From: an uncultured Oscillibacter sp.
GTDB taxonomy: Bacteria; Bacillota; Clostridia; Oscillospirales; Oscillospiraceae
Assembly: GCF_910579365.1 (NCBI RefSeq)
Contig: NZ_CAJTUX010000097.1
Coordinates: forward strand, 1 to 7,234
Length of the DNA: 7,234 nt
Direction of reading: 5' to 3'
Under the pieces are notes generated by a model. That model made no database searches. It had not been told where the DNA came from and saw only the letters and a program-made list of their open reading frames with translations. Below are positions 5,979 through 7,234 of the stretch, one piece after another (within the stretch, counting starts at the first letter, position 1; each line of letters starts with the position of its first letter). Made by a program: the position numbers and the translations under genes.

Positions 5979-6362
5979 TCAATATCCGGTTTTCAGCGTA
6001 ATCTCAAAATGGTCGCCGTCCGCGATGGGGGTGCTGTCGATTCCGGTATCAACGCGTCCGCCGCTCTTTGTGACGCACCACCACTGCTGGAGACTGTCAT
6101 CGGCGGTTACACCGTCCACGGTGGTGATGTATAGACCAAAAGGCCCATCCTCGCCTTCGATGAGGCCCGCTTCCACCAAAGCCTTGCCTAGGACCTCTGC
6201 GTCTGTGGAAATCTGAAAATCCTTGCTGCTTTCGTCTGCGTAAATGACTTGAATATCCAGGTCCTTGGTCCCCTCTATGCCCTTGGGCCTGAAGCACATC
6301 CAGATTCCCAAAAGCACCACGACCGCAGCGGCAAGCGCCGCCAAAAGCTTCATCTGTTTCAT
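5979..6362 (-). CDS. Membrane-anchored DUF4430 (transcobalamin-C-like) protein
   Basis: A 127-residue protein with an N-terminal hydrophobic segment (residues 5-23) after two lysines, then an extracytoplasmic domain. The domain ends in the DUF4430 pattern: LQQWWCVTKSGGR at 91-103, then IADGDHFEI at 113-121. DUF4430 corresponds to the C-terminal cobalamin-contacting domain of eukaryotic transcobalamin/intrinsic factor. The cysteine at 23 is not in a proper lipobox (IWMC), so a signal anchor is more likely than a lipoprotein. The start is fixed by GGAGG 6 bases upstream (6369-6373) and by the riboswitch terminator just before it; a longer frame to 6527 runs through the riboswitch and is not coding. 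Likely a corrinoid-capturing partner of the adjacent ECF-S; the role is inferred. Confidence 0.85.
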   Translation of the reverse strand: MKQMKLLAALAAAVVVLLGIWMCFRPKGIEGTKDLDIQVIYADESSKDFQISTDAEVLGKALVEAGLIEGEDGPFGLYITTVDGVTADDSLQQWWCVTKSGGRVDTGIDSTPIADGDHFEITLKTGY

Positions 6363-6381
6363 ATCCGTCCTCCATAATTTG

Positions 6382-6420
6382 AAAAAAAAATAAACACATC
6401 CGCCAAAAGGAAGGATGTGT
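6382..6420 (-). terminator. Intrinsic terminator of the cobalamin riboswitch (expression platform)
   Basis: On the minus strand ACACATCC pairs perfectly with GGATGTGT (6394-6401 and 6413-6420 on the plus strand) around an 11-base loop, followed at once by a long U-rich tract (6382-6393). It lies between the aptamer and the ribosome binding site of the DUF4430 gene. This layout indicates transcriptional attenuation: B12 binding should favour the terminator and switch the operon off. Confidence 0.88.
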
Positions 6421-6545
6421 CCATCACAGCGCTGCCCATTCTCGTGAGTGCATACTTCCATGGCAGAGTCGGCAATCCGGCTTAGCGCGTCGCGCATCAC
6501 GGTGGCGGAACCGCACAGGAATTTCACCTGTTTCCCCGAATATCT
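6421..6545 (-). promoter_or_regulatory. Cobalamin (B12) riboswitch aptamer
   Basis: Reading the minus strand from about 6545: GGGGAAACAGGTGAAATTCC and then TGTGCGG (6537-6511) match the conserved five-prime aptamer core. CCGCCACCGTGATG (about 6508-6495) matches the core segment usually read CCGCTACTGTGA. AAGCCGGATTGCCGACTCTG and then CC (about 6484-6461) is a slightly extended B12 box. The terminator hairpin follows directly. Aptamer edges are approximate because P1 was not folded. It controls the DUF4430 and ECF-S genes. Confidence 0.88.
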
Positions 6546-6573
6546 ACCATATTTTATTTTTTATTACTCCCAA
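6546..6573 (-). promoter_or_regulatory. Weak candidate promoter for the riboswitch transcript
   Basis: On the minus strand TTGGGA (6573-6568) and TATGGT (6551-6546) are separated by 16 very AT-rich bases and would start transcription just before the aptamer. Both hexamers match the consensus only partly. Placement rather than sequence is the main support. Confidence 0.3.
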
Positions 6574-6613
6574 TTCGCTTCTGTGTTCCTAACGCCCTGA
6601 TTCTAGACTTTAG

Positions 6614-6644
6614 TGTATAATAATTCATTCATCCGAATTATACA
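6614..6644. repeat. AT-rich inverted repeat at the 3' end of the DUF3781 gene
   Basis: TGTATAAT (6614-6621) is the exact reverse complement of ATTATACA (6637-6644). The match extends by two more pairs (TC/GA) if a 3-base bulge is allowed. It begins 2 bases beyond the DUF3781 stop. There is no T tract, so it could be a weak terminator, an operator or an element end. Confidence 0.35.
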
Positions 6645-6646
6645 GA

Positions 6647-6889
6647 TTATGCTTCAACTCTGTGCGCAGTAATTATTGTATAGCTATATGCGTTCACAGT
6701 TATTTTGTAGTGACCTGTGAAAATATACCAGTTCTTTCCGATCCTTTCAATTTTAGCATTTTTGTCCAGAATCTGCACCCCGCTCCATTGGACAACATCG
6801 TCTGTTTCAATTTGGCAGTTCCTTTTTATCCGCTCTACACCCATTTCTGTTGTATGAAGTTTATCAATGTTTTTCATTAAATCATTCAT
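6647..6889 (-). CDS. DUF3781 family protein of unknown function
   Basis: A complete 80-residue soluble protein. Recognisable family blocks are HTTEMGVERIKRN at residues 12-24, DDVVQW at 30-35, IGKNWYIF at 50-57 and ITVNAYSYTIITAH at 63-76. The length is normal for DUF3781. No function is established and no catalytic residues can be named, although the conserved His, Asn and Lys positions could form a site. No signal peptide or membrane segment is visible. The ribosome binding site is weak (GGCTGG about 8 bases before ATG), but the upstream promoter is a perfect consensus. The gene is AT-rich compared with the BMC genes, suggesting separate acquisition. It stands alone, upstream of the riboswitch unit and on the same strand. 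Confidence 0.8.
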   Translation of the reverse strand: MNDLMKNIDKLHTTEMGVERIKRNCQIETDDVVQWSGVQILDKNAKIERIGKNWYIFTGHYKITVNAYSYTIITAHRVEA

Positions 6890-6958
6890 TCTTATACCAG
6901 CCTATGCATATTTGCCCATTGTGATTCACCGGGAGCACGAAGTCGGATTGGGGATTTT

Positions 6959-6987
6959 ATTATACATAAATTCTTAGTTTTTGTCAA
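6959..6987 (-). promoter_or_regulatory. Perfect-consensus sigma-70/SigA promoter for the DUF3781 gene
   Basis: On the minus strand TTGACA (6987-6982) and TATAAT (6964-6959) are separated by exactly 17 bases. Transcription would begin near 6952, giving a leader of about 60 bases before the ATG at 6889. Confidence 0.85.
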
Positions 6988-6989
6988 GG

Positions 6990-7234
6990 AAAATGGGAAA
7001 TATGCGCAAAAGGAAGGAATATCCAAATGAAATGCCGGGCATTAACAATTGGGCTGGCCGGTGCATAACGACCCGATTGGATATGGCGACTTGATACTGA
7101 ATGGAGATCCAGAAGCCTATTTGAAAACTGTGACTGAATACAAGCCTTTGGATTAACCGAGGCAATGGAGCGTAATAAATCGTAAGCGTCAAACCTTCCC
7201 TCCACAAGAAAACTCTAAGCCAGGTTTTCACCTG
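6990..7234 (+). other. AT-rich end region without an intact gene; possible frameshifted coding remnant at 7046-7185
   Basis: No complete gene is visible. On the plus strand 7046-7156 reads a protein-like stretch, GWPVHNDPIGYGDLILNGD followed by PEAYLKTVTEYKPLD and a stop. In another frame 7138-7185 reads IQAFGLTEAMERNKS and a stop. Joining them at the TVTE/IQAF boundary gives a continuous plausible sequence, as expected from a decayed gene with a frameshift. There is a stop (7043-7045) just upstream of the first piece; a third-frame piece from 6993 (MGNMRKRKEYPNEMPGINN) could precede it. I do not recognise a family. The antisense frame at 6974-7231 looks like a shadow. Confidence 0.25.

Noticed and set aside
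6363..6527. 55-codon upstream extension of the DUF4430 reading frame
   Set aside because: It runs through the cobalamin riboswitch and its terminator, lacks a ribosome binding site and reads low-complexity sequence. The ATG at 6362 has GGAGG at proper distance and begins a normal membrane anchor.
6974..7231. 85-codon minus-strand frame near the window end
   Set aside because: It has no recognisable domain, covers the consensus promoter, and the plus strand of the same region reads more protein-like sequence.
1..7234. CRISPR array, tRNA/rRNA genes, transposase genes
   Set aside because: I looked for regularly spaced repeats, tRNA-like clover elements and transposase motifs on both strands and saw none.

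Overview
The window looks like a chromosomal stretch from a GC-rich, strictly anaerobic Firmicute, probably a gut clostridium of the Oscillospiraceae type. That placement is inferred from a clostridial pyruvate:ferredoxin oxidoreductase, a propanediol-type microcompartment (BMC) gene set, an ECF-S/DUF4430 pair and a DUF3781 gene. Most of the window is strongly GC-rich. The last ~700 bases are clearly AT-richer and look like an accessory insertion or junction.

Layout from left to right: (1) 1-1584 is the 3' part of nifJ (+), open at the window edge. (2) 1585-2180 has no convincing gene. It holds several GC-rich palindromes, a Rho-independent terminator, a possible promoter and a 17-bp inverted repeat. 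(3) 2184-5328 (+) is a compact BMC operon: a decayed pduS, then intact pduT, pduU, pduV and pduQ. A strong terminator follows at 5415-5472. (4) 5471-6545 (-) is a convergent B12-controlled unit: cobalamin riboswitch, intrinsic terminator, a small membrane-anchored DUF4430 (transcobalamin-C-like) protein, and an ECF transporter S component. (5) 6647-6987 (-) is a DUF3781 gene under a perfect-consensus promoter. (6) 6990-7234 has no intact gene but may hold a frameshifted coding remnant.

How the parts fit: PduT, PduU, PduV and PduQ are shell and accessory parts of a B12-dependent diol compartment. PduS is the flavin/Fe-S cobalamin reductase of the same system. Here PduS has lost its N-terminal domain, its whole ferredoxin domain and its reading frame, while the genes downstream are intact. 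No diol dehydratase or aldehyde dehydrogenase is present, so this is either a satellite BMC locus or the surviving tail of a larger operon. The neighbouring unit is B12-regulated and probably imports a corrinoid, which is thematically linked. Co-function of the two units is inference.

The observations most worth checking are the selective decay of pduS beside an intact, Fe-S-type PduT, and the riboswitch/DUF4430/ECF-S module as a candidate corrinoid importer.
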